Assembly (NCBI RefSeq): GCF_002906855.1 | Contig: NZ_MINI01000048.1 | Span: 1,211,623 to 1,275,622, forward strand | DNA length: 64,000 nucleotides | Direction of reading: 5' to 3' | Source of the DNA: Pseudomonas putida | GTDB taxonomy: Bacteria; Pseudomonadota; Gammaproteobacteria; Pseudomonadales; Pseudomonadaceae | In this document: positions 1-8,701 of the stretch, piece after piece | How positions within the stretch are numbered: the first letter of the stretch is position 1 | How the letters are laid out: each line of letters opens with the position of its first letter | Notes under the pieces: model-generated | What the model saw: only the letters and a program-made list of their open reading frames with translations | What the model was told of the DNA's origin: nothing | The model's database searches: none | Made by a program: the position numbers and the translations under genes

Positions 1-783
1 CGCGGCTACCGCCTGCTGGAGCCGGACAGCTACGAGCTGGGCCTGCCTTCCACCGAACTGGACGCCGAAATGGCCGTGGACGACGCGTTCACCGCGCTCG
101 CCTGGCAGCTGCTGGGCAGCAGCCAGCGCCTGGCCGAGCAGTACCGCCACAATGGCCACTGGCGCCTGCTGCAGGACTGGGTACAGTGCCTGGCCGAACT
201 GCGTGCACTGGTTGCCAGCCTGGGCCAGGCCGCACCACGCGCGACCACCCGCGAGTTGCGCGCCAGCCTCGATGCGCTGCTGGAAGACTGGCGCCCGCTG
301 GTGCAGGCCGGCAACGACGACGAAGACATCCGCCGTGCCGCGCCCGAGCAGTTCATCGAAGAGCTTGAAGACGTACGCTGGGGCCAGTTCTCCCTGGAAA
401 CCTCGCGCTGGCTGCTGGCCCGTGCCTGGACCGTGGAGCGCAAGGGCCGCGGCGAGCGCCAGGGCAAGGCGCAGCTGGCCAGCTGGCTGGCGCACCTGCT
501 GGGCGAAGAAGGCCGCTCGCTGAAGCTGCCGCTGTACACCCAGCGCCCGGAAGACCTGGCCGAACAGCTGCCGCGTATCGAACAGCTGCTGGCCTGGCTG
601 CACCATGCCCGCCAAGTGCTCGAAGCGCCGCAGATGGACCGCCTGTACGGCGACCTGAAGAAGCTGCATGAACTGGCGGAACTGCCACTGGGTGAAGAAC
701 CTGATGAACTGCTGGAAGCGCGGATCGAGCAGGCTCGGGTAGTTGATCAGAGCCGGGGCTGGAAGCACCTGCTCAAGGCCTGA
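1..783 (+). CDS. C-terminal part of a probable CYTH/CHAD-domain protein (inorganic triphosphatase-like)
   Basis: The reading frame is open from the first base, so the gene starts upstream of the window; 260 residues are visible. It is an alpha-helical, Leu/Ala/Arg/Glu-rich protein with no signal peptide or membrane segment, ending in WKHLLKA. The helical character resembles the CHAD half of CYTH-CHAD proteins such as E. coli YgiF, an inorganic triphosphatase. In P. aeruginosa a gene of this kind precedes the orphan secretion ATPase and the gcv operon, which fits the neighbours here. The catalytic CYTH part is not in the window, so the assignment rests on helical character and synteny only. 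The stop is TGA at 781-783, followed directly by a REP pair. Confidence 0.5.
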   Translation, partial: RGYRLLEPDSYELGLPSTELDAEMAVDDAFTALAWQLLGSSQRLAEQYRHNGHWRLLQDWVQCLAELRALVASLGQAAPRATTRELRASLDALLEDWRPLVQAGNDDEDIRRAAPEQFIEELEDVRWGQFSLETSRWLLARAWTVERKGRGERQGKAQLASWLAHLLGEEGRSLKLPLYTQRPEDLAEQLPRIEQLLAWLHHARQVLEAPQMDRLYGDLKKLHELAELPLGEEPDELLEARIEQARVVDQSRGWKHLLKA

Positions 784-786
784 TAC

Positions 787-866
787 CGCGTCGCCTGCTT
801 CGCGGGCATGCCCGTTCCTACAGGGCTACGGATTTCCCGGTAGGAGCGGGGTTGTACCGCGAAGGC
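787..866. repeat. Pair of REP palindromes in inverted orientation
   Basis: Two P. putida-type REP units face each other: a left copy with TTCGCGGGCATGCCCG followed by TTCCTACAG, and a right copy with GGTAGGAGCGGGG followed by TACCGCGAAGG. They fill the gap between the CYTH/CHAD gene and the convergent Lrp-family gene. Their stem-loops could stop transcription from both sides. Confidence 0.75.
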
Positions 867-867
867 C

Positions 868-1338
868 TCACCTCGATAGCGGCAGGCTGGTGGTAGACTT
901 GATCTCCGACAGCGCCACGATCGAGTTCACTTCCTGAATACCTGGCACGTTCGAAAGTTTTTCGAAGAAGAAGCGCTCATAAGCCTCGATATCCGAGGTG
1001 ACGATGCGCAGCAAAAAGTCCACCGCCCCCATCAGCACATAGCACTCCAGCACCTCCGGAAAGCCGCGGATCGCCTCGGTGAATTCGGTGAAGTTTGAGC
1101 GGCCGTGAGCGTTGAGTTTCACCTCGGCGAAGATCTGCGTATTCAAGCCGACCTTCTTGCGGTCCAGCAGGGTCACCTGCCCACGGATCACCCCCTCCTC
1201 TTTCAAACGCTGAATCCTGCGCCAGCAGGGTGATTGCGACAGCCCCACTCGCTCGGCGATCTGCGCACTGGACAGCGATGCGTCTTCTTGCAGGAGCTCG
1301 AGAATGCGCCGGTCGTAGGCATCCAGTTCGCCTTGCAT
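868..1338 (-). CDS. Lrp/AsnC-family transcriptional regulator
   Basis: This 156-residue protein has the standard Lrp/AsnC build. An N-terminal winged helix-turn-helix (about residues 5-60, with LDAYDRRILELLQ and AERVGLSQSPCWRRIQRLK) precedes an AsnC ligand-binding domain (about 65-150, with GAVDFLLRIV and FFEKLSNVPGI). Such proteins bind DNA as dimers or octamers and sense amino acids. The start ATG at 1338 is preceded by GGAG at a suitable distance. The gene is divergent from the small gene at 1466 across an AT-rich 127-bp spacer, so that gene and lrp itself are the obvious candidate targets. The effector cannot be told from sequence. The glycine cleavage genes are nearby but run as a separate unit. 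Confidence 0.93.
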   Translation of the reverse strand: MQGELDAYDRRILELLQEDASLSSAQIAERVGLSQSPCWRRIQRLKEEGVIRGQVTLLDRKKVGLNTQIFAEVKLNAHGRSNFTEFTEAIRGFPEVLECYVLMGAVDFLLRIVTSDIEAYERFFFEKLSNVPGIQEVNSIVALSEIKSTTSLPLSR

Positions 1339-1465
1339 GAATAATTCTCCAAAATATCTTTATGCGAATTGATCAATCTGTAACACCCGTAATTCGATGG
1401 AATCATAGCGAAAAAATACCGGCTTCGACGTGCAAGAATTTCTCCCACATTCGCGGAGACCCAGC

Positions 1466-1783
1466 ATGAATGCACTCGAACGCCCCCTGCCCCGCAGCGA
1501 TGCCTGGGCCGCCAGCGCCAGCCACAGCACCGTACGCTATCGCCTGCAGGCCGAAGCCGAGCCGGATACCCTGTGCCGGGTGCTCAACCTGTTTGCCTTG
1601 CAGTTCCTCACGCCGCACAGCGTGCAGGTCAGCCAGCAGGAAGACTGGCTCGACATCGAGGTCGCCATCGGCGGGTTGAGCTGGCACCGGGCGCAAGTGA
1701 TTGCGCAAAAACTGCGCAATCTGGTGTGTGTCGGAGAGGTGAGCCTGGAAAACCTGGCGCGATTGGAGTTGGCGGTGATCTGA
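1466..1783 (+). CDS. Small ACT-like protein of unknown function, divergent from the Lrp-family gene
   Basis: This 105-residue protein starts with MNALERPLPRSDAW. The ATG at 1466 has GGAGA just upstream; upstream in-frame codons lack a ribosome site. The middle (about residues 25-100) reads like a single ACT-type beta-alpha-beta fold: a strand (YRLQAEAEPDTLCRVLNLFA), a strand with QVSQQEDWLDIEVAIGG and a helix with AQVIAQKLRNL. ACT domains bind amino acids, and the Lrp partner is also an amino-acid-responsive family. That pairing suggests a role in amino-acid sensing or metabolism, but this is inference. No signal peptide or membrane segment is seen, and I do not recognise a named family. Confidence 0.8.
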   Translation: MNALERPLPRSDAWAASASHSTVRYRLQAEAEPDTLCRVLNLFALQFLTPHSVQVSQQEDWLDIEVAIGGLSWHRAQVIAQKLRNLVCVGEVSLENLARLELAVI

Positions 1784-1882
1784 AGCCAGGCGGCGCAAAA
1801 TCCCGAAATCCTTTCCCGAGCCTCGCTCCGCCAGGCACGGCTAGCCTTGACCCAGGACTCCCCCAAGGCACGGACGCCGCCG

Positions 1883-3559
1883 ATGTTCACTCTCAACGAG
1901 CAATCCCTCGATCTCAAAAGCCTGCTGGATGCCTTGCAGGCCGACCAGCGCCTGACCGCCACCGATTCATGCCAGGTTCGCGAACAAGCGTCCCGTTACA
2001 GCGCTCACCACCCGCTTGAAACCATCGCGGCCCTGGGCCTGGAAGATCGCTGCCAGCCTGGCCAGCTGCTGAACCTGGACGCCCTCTGCCAATGGCTGGC
2101 ACAAAAGGTCGGCCAGCCTTACTTGCGCATTGACCCCATGCAACTCGACCTGGCCCAGGTCAATGGCCTGATCTCCCCAGCCTTCGCGCAACGCCACGGC
2201 ATCCTGATCGTGGCCAACGACGCCAACGCCATCACCGTGGCCAGTGCCGAACCCTACCAACAGCTGTGGCAGGCTGACCTCGCGCGTAGCCTGGGCAAAC
2301 CGATCCGCCGCGTGCTGGCCAGCCCGCTGCAGATTCGCCAACTGGGCCAGTCGCTGTTTCGCCTGGCCCACTCGGTACAAGGTGCGCAGCACCAGCAAGC
2401 AACCAGCCTGGGCGAGCTCGAGCACTTGCTTGAGCTCGGCAAACGGCAAGCAGAGGCAACGGCCGATGACGCGCACATCGTGCATATCGTCGACTGGCTG
2501 CTGCAGTACGCCATCGAGCAACGCGCCAGCGATATCCATCTGGAGCCACGCCGTGATCAAGGCCACCTGCGCTACCGCATCGATGGTCTGCTGCACACGG
2601 TCTACGCCTTCCCGGCCAGTGTCACCCTGGCCGTGGTCAGCCGCCTGAAACACCTGGGCCGCATGGATGTAGCCGAAAAGCGCCGCCCGCAGGACGGTCG
2701 GGTGAAGAGCAGCCTGCCAGGCGGCAGCGAAGTTGAGCTGCGCCTTTCGACGCTGCCGACGCCCTTTGGTGAAAAACTGGTGCTGCGCTTGTTCGACCCG
2801 CGCCAGTTGCAGGAGGACTTCGATCAATTGGACCTGGAGGGCGAGCCACTGGCCCAATGGCAAACGCTGCTGCAGCGCCGCCAAGGCATCCTGCTGGTCA
2901 CCGGGCCTACCGGTTCCGGCAAGACCAGCACGCTCTACGCCAGCCTCAAGCAGCTGGCCACCCCGCAGGTCAACTTGTGCACCATCGAAGACCCGATCGA
3001 GCGGCTGGAGCCGGCGTTCAACCAGATGCAGGTGCAGCCAGCCCTGGGCCTGGGCTTTGCCGATGGCGTACGCACCCTGCTACGCCAGGACCCGGACATC
3101 ATCATGATCGGTGAAATCCGCGACCGCGAGACCGCACTGGTGGCGGTTCAGGCTGCGCTCACCGGGCACCTGGTGCTCTCGACGCTGCACACCAATGACA
3201 CCTGTAGCGCCATTACCCGTCTGCTTGAGCTGGGTGTGGCCGATTACCTGATCCGGGCGACCCTGGTCGGGGTCATGGCCCAACGCCTGGTGCGCTTGCT
3301 CTGCCACGCCTGCCAGGGCCGCCCATCGAACGATCCATGCCAAGTCTGTCGAGGCACCGGCTACCTTGGCCGTACCGGCTTGTTCGAACTGCTGATCCCG
3401 AGCGAAAGCCTGCGTGCACGGATAGGCACCTGCAACGATCTGGCCGAGCTGCAACGGCAGGCTCTAGCTGAAGGGTTACAGGATTTACGCAGCTGTGGGG
3501 AGGCAAAAGTGGCCCGTGGGCTGACCCGTTCCGAGGAGGTGCTACGGGTCTGTTCGTGA
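1883..3559 (+). CDS. Orphan type II/IV secretion system ATPase (GspE/PilB family)
   Basis: With the ATG at 1883 the protein has 558 residues; an upstream in-frame TTG at 1847 is possible but less likely. It has an N-terminal T2SSE domain (about 30-150). The RecA-like ATPase core follows, with Walker A GPTGSGKT near residues 341-348, Walker B DPDIIMIGEIRD near 404 and the His box LSTLHTNDT. A zinc-binding tetracysteine (CHAC...CQVC, about 474-489) is typical of GspE/PilB enzymes. These hexameric ATPases drive pseudopilus or pilus assembly at the inner membrane. No other secretion or pilus gene lies in the window, so its machine is not identifiable here. P. aeruginosa has a similar lone ATPase gene upstream of gcvP1. 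Confidence 0.92.
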   Translation: MFTLNEQSLDLKSLLDALQADQRLTATDSCQVREQASRYSAHHPLETIAALGLEDRCQPGQLLNLDALCQWLAQKVGQPYLRIDPMQLDLAQVNGLISPAFAQRHGILIVANDANAITVASAEPYQQLWQADLARSLGKPIRRVLASPLQIRQLGQSLFRLAHSVQGAQHQQATSLGELEHLLELGKRQAEATADDAHIVHIVDWLLQYAIEQRASDIHLEPRRDQGHLRYRIDGLLHTVYAFPASVTLAVVSRLKHLGRMDVAEKRRPQDGRVKSSLPGGSEVELRLSTLPTPFGEKLVLRLFDPRQLQEDFDQLDLEGEPLAQWQTLLQRRQGILLVTGPTGSGKTSTLYASLKQLATPQVNLCTIEDPIERLEPAFNQMQVQPALGLGFADGVRTLLRQDPDIIMIGEIRDRETALVAVQAALTGHLVLSTLHTNDTCSAITRLLELGVADYLIRATLVGVMAQRLVRLLCHACQGRPSNDPCQVCRGTGYLGRTGLFELLIPSESLRARIGTCNDLAELQRQALAEGLQDLRSCGEAKVARGLTRSEEVLRVCS

Positions 3560-3648
3560 GCAAAAAACCCTTGTATTCAAGGAACTTACGCCCATTTTGC
3601 GGGATCAAAACGACCATTCCCAACCCTCACCCTTCGAGGTGTTTCATC

Positions 3649-3963
3649 ATGCGTCTCAAAACTGCCATCGCAGCTGCTGCCCTGCTTTCGCTGCCTGTTG
3701 GCTCTGCCATGGCCGATACCTTCTGGCGTAACGTAATGACTTCCGGCGCCACCACGGCGTCGAGCTACATCACTTCGCACGACCACAAGCTGGTGCTCGC
3801 GGCACAGGATGACGCCGGCAGCTTCGTCGCCAGCGAGGGCGCGATTCGCGGGCCGTTCCTGGAGCAGGCACTGCAACAGGTGCGTGCCGAGAACCCAGGG
3901 ATGCAAGCCTCGGACATGGATCTGGCCAACGCCATCCTGGCCAAGAACGCGGTAGCTGAGTAA
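3649..3963 (+). CDS. DUF2388 small exported protein
   Basis: This 104-residue protein begins MRLKTAIAAAALLSLPVGSA and has a clear Sec signal peptide with predicted cleavage after AMA (about residue 22). The mature part (TFWRNVMTSGATTASSY...) is the pattern of DUF2388, a Pseudomonas-restricted family of small periplasmic or secreted proteins that occurs as several paralogs per genome. No enzyme motif is visible and the function is unknown. The ATG at 3649 has GAGG upstream. The gene stands alone between the secretion ATPase and gcvP and is closed by its own terminator. Confidence 0.88.
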   Translation: MRLKTAIAAAALLSLPVGSAMADTFWRNVMTSGATTASSYITSHDHKLVLAAQDDAGSFVASEGAIRGPFLEQALQQVRAENPGMQASDMDLANAILAKNAVAE

Positions 3964-3966
3964 GGC

Positions 3967-3993
3967 CTGGGGCGCTCTGCGCCCCCAGTTTTT
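3967..3993 (+). terminator. Intrinsic terminator after the DUF2388 gene
   Basis: A GC-rich stem (CTGGGGCGC, short loop, GCGCCCCCAG) is followed by a run of five T. It lies immediately after the TAA of the DUF2388 gene and abuts the convergent gcvP stop codon. Confidence 0.8.
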
Positions 3994-6866
3994 CAGCGGT
4001 AAGCCTCTACCGGCACGCAAGCACAGAACAGATTCCTGTCCCCATACACGTTGTCGACCCGGTTCACCGCTGGCCAGTACTTGTGCAGGCGCACATGGGC
4101 ACTGGGCGCAACCGCCTGCTCCAAGCTATAAGGCCGATTCCAGGGTGCCAGCACATCGGCCAGGGTATGCGGCGCATGCTTGAGCGGGTTGTCTTCCGCA
4201 GGCCAGTTCCCCTCCTGCACCTCGGCAATCTCTGCGCGAATCGCCAGCATCGCTTCGACGAAGCGATCCAGCTCGGCTTTCGACTCGCTTTCGGTGGGCT
4301 CGACCATCAAGGTCCCCGGCACCGGGAATGACATGGTCGGGGCATGGAAGCCATAGTCCATCAGGCGCTTGGCGACGTCCTCCTCGGTAATGCCGGTCTG
4401 CGCCTTGAGAGGGCGCAGGTCGAGGATGCATTCGTGCGCCACGCGCTGGTTGCGCCCGCGGTACAGCACCGGGAACGCACCGCCAAGCTGGCTGGCCAGG
4501 TAGTTGGCCGAGAGGATCGCCACTTCGCTGGCATCAGCAAGCTGCGGACCCATCATGGCGATGTACATCCAGCTGATCGGCAGGATGCTCGCGCTGCCCC
4601 AGGGCGCGGCGCTGACCGCAGTGTTGTTCGGATCCAGGCCGGGAACGGGTACGACCGGGTGGCTGGCGACGAACGGCTTAAGATGAGCGCGGATGCCGAT
4701 TGGCCCCATGCCTGGGCCGCCACCGCCATGGGGGATGCAGAACGTCTTGTGCAGATTCATGTGCGAAACATCGGCACCGATATCCGCAGGTCGCGCCAGG
4801 CCGACCTGAGCGTTGAGGTTGGCACCATCCATGTACACCTGGCCGCCGTGCTGGTGGACCACCTCGCAAATCTCGCGGATGCCTTCTTCGTACACACCAT
4901 GGGTCGAGGGATAAGTGACCATCAGGCACGACAGCCTGGCCCCGGCGGCATGTGCCTTGGCCTTGAGGTCTTCGAGGTCGACGTTGCCAGCATCATCGCA
5001 ATCGACAATCACCACCTCCATGCCCGCCATCTGCGCCGAGGCCGGGTTGGTGCCATGTGCCGACGATGGGATCAGGCACAGCGTGCGCTGAGGCTCATGA
5101 CGGCTGCGGTGATAACGGGTGATGGCCATGAGCCCGGCGTATTCACCCTGGGCGCCGGAGTTGGGTTGCATGCAGATGGCATCGAAGCCGGTAATGGCGC
5201 ACAACCAGCCTTCCAGTTCATCGATCATTGCCTTGTAGCCGGTGGCCTGTGCGGCGGGCGCAAAGGGGTGAAGCTGGGCGAAAGCAGGCCAGGTGATGGG
5301 GATCATTTCGCTGGTGGCGTTGAGCTTCATGGTGCAAGAGCCGAGCGGGATCATCGACTGGTTCAGTGCCAGGTCCTTGTTTTCCAGCTGCTTGAGGTAG
5401 CGCAGCATCTCGGTTTCACTGTGGTGCAGGTTGAACACCGGGTGGCTGAGGAACGGCGTGCGGCGCACCAGCGCAGCGGGGATGCCTTCGGGCAGCGCGT
5501 GCTGGTCGAGCGCGGCGATATCCAGGCCGTGATCGACACCCAGGAAAATATCGAACAGCCGCAGCACGGTGGCTTCGTTACAAGTTTCGTCCAGGCTCAC
5601 GCCCAGATGGCCGCGCCCCAGAATGCGCAGGTTGATGCGGGCGGCCTCGGCACTTTCGATGATCGCCGCCTGAGCGCCGCCGACGTCCAGGGTCAAGGTG
5701 TCGAAAAAGTGCTGGTTGACGCGCTTGATGCCTTTGGCCTCAAGGCCTGCAGCCAGCACGAAGGTCAGCCGATGCACCCGCTGAGCGATGCGTTGCAGGC
5801 CTTGCGGGCCGTGATACACCGCATAGAAACTGGCGATGTTGGCCAGCAGCACCTGGGCGGTGCAGATGTTGGAGTTGGCCTTTTCCCGGCGGATATGCTG
5901 CTCGCGCGTCTGCAGGGCCATGCGCAGAGCCGTGTTGCCACGAGCATCGCGGGATACGCCAATGATGCGCCCGGGCATCGCCCGCTTGTAGTCGTCACGG
6001 CAAGCGAAGTAGGCCGCGTGCGGGCCACCGTAGCCCATCGGTACGCCGAAGCGCTGGGTCGAACCCAGCACCACATCGGCTCCGAGCTCACCGGGCGGAG
6101 TCAGCATCACCAGACTGAGCAGGTCGGCGGCCACACAGGCCACGGCCTGCTGGGTGTGCAACTGGTCAATCAATGGCCGCAGGTCGCGCACTTCGCCGTG
6201 AGTGTCCGGGTATTGCAGCAGGGCACCGAATACCTGATGTTTGGCAAGGTTGTCCACAGTGTCGATGATCAGCTGGAAACCGAAGCCTTCCGCGCGGGTT
6301 TTCAGTACCGACAAGGTCTGTGGGTGGCAGTGCTGGTCGGCAAAGAAGGCGTTGCTCTGGTTGCGCGCCACTCGCTTGGCCAGGGCCATGGCTTCGGCAC
6401 CGGCCGTGGCTTCATCGAGCAACGAGGCATTGGCCAGGGCAAGCCCGGTGAGGTCGATGACCATCTGCTGGAAGTTGAGCAGCGCCTCCAGACGGCCTTG
6501 GGCGATTTCCGGCTGATAGGGCGTGTAGGCGGTGTACCAGCCGGGGTTTTCCAGCACATTGCGCAGGATGACCGTGGGCGTGACGGTGCCGTGGTAACCC
6601 ATGCCGATGAGGCTGGTCCACACCTGGTTCTGCTCGGCGTAGCCGGCGAGCTTGGCCAACGCAGCCTGTTCATCCAGGGCCGGCGGCAGGTCGAGGGCGC
6701 GGTTGAAGCGGATGCCTGGCGGCACGGTCTGCTCGATCAGCTCGCTGCGGCTGTTGAGGCCGAGGGTGCTGAGCATTGCCTGCTGCTCCGAGGCATCGGG
6801 CCCCAGGTGGCGGCGCAGGAATGGGTTGAGCTCTTGCAGTTGATGCAGGGATGGCGACTGGGACAT
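3993..6866 (-). CDS. gcvP: Glycine dehydrogenase (decarboxylating), P-protein of the glycine cleavage system
   Basis: The 957-residue protein is full length for the fused P-protein. It decarboxylates glycine with pyridoxal phosphate and passes the aminomethyl group to lipoyl-GcvH in the cytoplasm. The PLP lysine is in HMNLHKTFCIPHGGGGPG near residue 707, with the typical glycine-rich loop behind it. The N-terminal half (RRHLGPDASEQQAML, IGMGYHGTVTP) is equally characteristic. It is the last gene of gcvT-gcvH-gcvP, but about 200 bp with a REP pair separate it from gcvH, so it may be expressed less or independently. The start ATG at 6866 has an AGGAAGAG-type ribosome site upstream. Confidence 0.97.
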   Translation of the reverse strand: MSQSPSLHQLQELNPFLRRHLGPDASEQQAMLSTLGLNSRSELIEQTVPPGIRFNRALDLPPALDEQAALAKLAGYAEQNQVWTSLIGMGYHGTVTPTVILRNVLENPGWYTAYTPYQPEIAQGRLEALLNFQQMVIDLTGLALANASLLDEATAGAEAMALAKRVARNQSNAFFADQHCHPQTLSVLKTRAEGFGFQLIIDTVDNLAKHQVFGALLQYPDTHGEVRDLRPLIDQLHTQQAVACVAADLLSLVMLTPPGELGADVVLGSTQRFGVPMGYGGPHAAYFACRDDYKRAMPGRIIGVSRDARGNTALRMALQTREQHIRREKANSNICTAQVLLANIASFYAVYHGPQGLQRIAQRVHRLTFVLAAGLEAKGIKRVNQHFFDTLTLDVGGAQAAIIESAEAARINLRILGRGHLGVSLDETCNEATVLRLFDIFLGVDHGLDIAALDQHALPEGIPAALVRRTPFLSHPVFNLHHSETEMLRYLKQLENKDLALNQSMIPLGSCTMKLNATSEMIPITWPAFAQLHPFAPAAQATGYKAMIDELEGWLCAITGFDAICMQPNSGAQGEYAGLMAITRYHRSRHEPQRTLCLIPSSAHGTNPASAQMAGMEVVIVDCDDAGNVDLEDLKAKAHAAGARLSCLMVTYPSTHGVYEEGIREICEVVHQHGGQVYMDGANLNAQVGLARPADIGADVSHMNLHKTFCIPHGGGGPGMGPIGIRAHLKPFVASHPVVPVPGLDPNNTAVSAAPWGSASILPISWMYIAMMGPQLADASEVAILSANYLASQLGGAFPVLYRGRNQRVAHECILDLRPLKAQTGITEEDVAKRLMDYGFHAPTMSFPVPGTLMVEPTESESKAELDRFVEAMLAIRAEIAEVQEGNWPAEDNPLKHAPHTLADVLAPWNRPYSLEQAVAPSAHVRLHKYWPAVNRVDNVYGDRNLFCACVPVEAYR

Positions 6867-6954
6867 GTCGACGCTCTCTTCCTAGACCAGGTCTCATGGA
6901 GACTTATAAGTCTAGGAAGGATTGCCGATTCTGCGGGGAATCTTGCGTTTGCAG

Positions 6955-7053
6955 GCCCGGCCCTTTCGCGGGGCGAGCCCGCTCCTACAAGTCATAGACA
7001 GCCCCGCGAGCGGATGCTGTCCCTGTAGGAGCGGGCTTGCCCCGCGAACCAGG
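6955..7053. repeat. Inverted REP pair between gcvH and gcvP
   Basis: The left unit reads CCCTTTCGCGGGGCGAGCCC then GCTCCTACAAG. The right unit is its mirror image, CTGTAGGAGCGGGC then TTGCCCCGCGAACC. A CCCCGCGAGCGG segment lies between them. The pair lies inside the gcvTHP transcription unit and could attenuate or process the mRNA between gcvH and gcvP. Confidence 0.8.
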
Positions 7054-7063
7054 CGACGCGGTC

Positions 7064-7447
7064 TTACTCGCCGATCAGTGCCTGATAGCCAGCAGCGTCC
7101 AACAGCTTGTCCAGCTCCGACTTATCGCTTGGCTTCAGCTTGAAGATCCACGAATCGTAAGGTTCTTCGTTGAGCAGCTCCGGGCTATCCGCCAGTTCTT
7201 CGTTGACCGCGATCACTTCACCGGCAACCGGGGCGTAGATGTCGGAGGCAGCCTTGACCGACTCGACCACGCCGGCAGCGTCGCCAGCGCCGAACACCTT
7301 GCCGACTTCGGCCAGCTCGACGAACACCACGTCACCCAGTGCTTGCTGGGCGTGGTCGCTGATGCCGACGGTGACGGAGCCATCAGCTTCCAGGCGCGCC
7401 CACTCGTGGCTTTCGGCGAAACGCAGGTCGGCGGGGATATTGCTCAT
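7064..7447 (-). CDS. gcvH: Glycine cleavage system H protein
   Basis: At 127 residues this is the standard length for the H protein, the lipoylated shuttle carrying aminomethyl groups between P, T and L proteins. The lipoyl-lysine lies in VESVKAASDIYAPV, at about residue 65. The N-terminus (MSNIPADLRFAESHEWARLE) is also typical. It lies 48 bp after gcvT and is almost certainly cotranscribed with it. Confidence 0.97.
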   Translation of the reverse strand: MSNIPADLRFAESHEWARLEADGSVTVGISDHAQQALGDVVFVELAEVGKVFGAGDAAGVVESVKAASDIYAPVAGEVIAVNEELADSPELLNEEPYDSWIFKLKPSDKSELDKLLDAAGYQALIGE

Positions 7448-7495
7448 GTCTTGAATTCCTCGTTTGGGTCAGCGGTTCGGCCCGCCGTTGAATGT

Positions 7496-8578
7496 TCAGA
7501 TCAAAATCTTGCCATGGCGCACGAAGGTCGGTTTGACCACCCGCACCGGGTACCATTTACCGCGGATTTCGACCTCGGCGCGGTCCCCGGTCGCCATGGG
7601 CACGCGCGCCAAGGCGATGGATTTGCTCAGCGTAGGCGAGAAACTACCACTGGTGATCTCCCCTTCGCCAATCCCGGCTACACGCACCACCTGGTGGGCA
7701 CGCAAAACGCCGCGTTCTTCCAGCACCAGGCCAACCAGTTTTTCCTGCACACCCCGCTCGATTTCCGCCAACAGGCTGGTACGGCCGACGAAGTTGCGCG
7801 CAGCCGGCTCCCAGGCAATAGACCAGCCCAGGTTAGAGGTCAGCGGGGTGTGGCTTTCATCGATATCCTGGCCGTACAGGTTCATGCCCGCTTCCAGACG
7901 CAGCGTGTCGCGCGCGCCCAGGCCGCTCGGCGCGATGCCGGCGCCAACCAGGTCGTTGAAGAACGCTACGGCCTCATCACCCGGCAGGATGATTTCCAGG
8001 CCGTCTTCACCGGTGTAGCCAGTGCGGGCGATGAACCAGTCACCTTCGGCAATACCTTCGAACGGGCGCAGTTCACGGATCAGCGCGGCGCGGGCCGGGG
8101 TCAGCAGCGCGGCGACTTTCTCGCGGGCATGGGGGCCCTGGATGGCGAGGATGGCGAGGTCAGGGCGAACGTCGAACGTGACGCTGAAACCGGCACTCTG
8201 CACCTCCAGCCAAGCGATGACCTTCGCCCGAGTGGCCGCGTTGGTGACCAGGCGGTAGCCGCTTTGGGTGCGGTAGACGATCAGGTCGTCGATGACTCCG
8301 CCGTCTTCGCTGAGCAACGGGCTGTACAGCGCCTTGCCGGTGCCGTCGAGACGGGCCACGTCGTTGGCCAGCAGACGTTGCAGCCAGCGTGTGGCGTCGT
8401 CGCCGGTGATGTCGATGACCGTCATGTGGGAAACATCGAAGACACCGCAGTCGCTGCGCACCTGATGGTGCTCCTCGACCTGCGAGCCATAGTGCAGCGG
8501 CATGTCCCAGCCGCCGAAATCGACCGTCTTGGCACCGAGCGCCAGGTGCAAGTCGTACAAAAGCGTGCGCTGTCCCAT
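7496..8578 (-). CDS. gcvT: Aminomethyltransferase, T protein of the glycine cleavage system
   Basis: The 360-residue protein transfers the methylene group from lipoyl-GcvH to tetrahydrofolate and releases ammonia. The start chosen is ATG 8578 (MGQRTLLYDLHLALGAK), preceded by a strong AGGAG; the open frame upstream lacks homology-like sequence. Family signatures include DVSHMTVIDITGDDA and the C-terminal folate-binding region (RTGYTGEDGLEI). It is the first gene of gcvT-gcvH-gcvP. The 123-bp leader shows no glycine riboswitch that I can recognise, only a possible TACAAT -10 element. Confidence 0.96.
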   Translation of the reverse strand: MGQRTLLYDLHLALGAKTVDFGGWDMPLHYGSQVEEHHQVRSDCGVFDVSHMTVIDITGDDATRWLQRLLANDVARLDGTGKALYSPLLSEDGGVIDDLIVYRTQSGYRLVTNAATRAKVIAWLEVQSAGFSVTFDVRPDLAILAIQGPHAREKVAALLTPARAALIRELRPFEGIAEGDWFIARTGYTGEDGLEIILPGDEAVAFFNDLVGAGIAPSGLGARDTLRLEAGMNLYGQDIDESHTPLTSNLGWSIAWEPAARNFVGRTSLLAEIERGVQEKLVGLVLEERGVLRAHQVVRVAGIGEGEITSGSFSPTLSKSIALARVPMATGDRAEVEIRGKWYPVRVVKPTFVRHGKILI

Positions 8579-8701
8579 GGGTTTCTCCTTCCGGGCGTGG
8601 CGAAGCGGCGGCGGTCGATGACGTTTAATCGTCAGCTCTTCTTGTAGGACCCGCCGCGCGAATGCCGCGCATTGTAGCCGCAAGGGCGCAAGCTGGCATC
8701 C

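Noticed and set aside
4344..7028. 894-codon open frame on the plus strand opposite gcvP
   Set aside because: It is the antisense shadow of a well-conserved enzyme in GC-rich DNA. It has no recognisable domain and no ribosome site.
7037..8647. 536-codon open frame opposite gcvH and gcvT
   Set aside because: Antisense shadow spanning two conserved genes and an intergenic REP unit.
8579..8701. Possible glycine riboswitch upstream of gcvT
   Set aside because: The 123-bp leader is too short and lacks the conserved glycine aptamer core sequence; I see only a possible -10 element.
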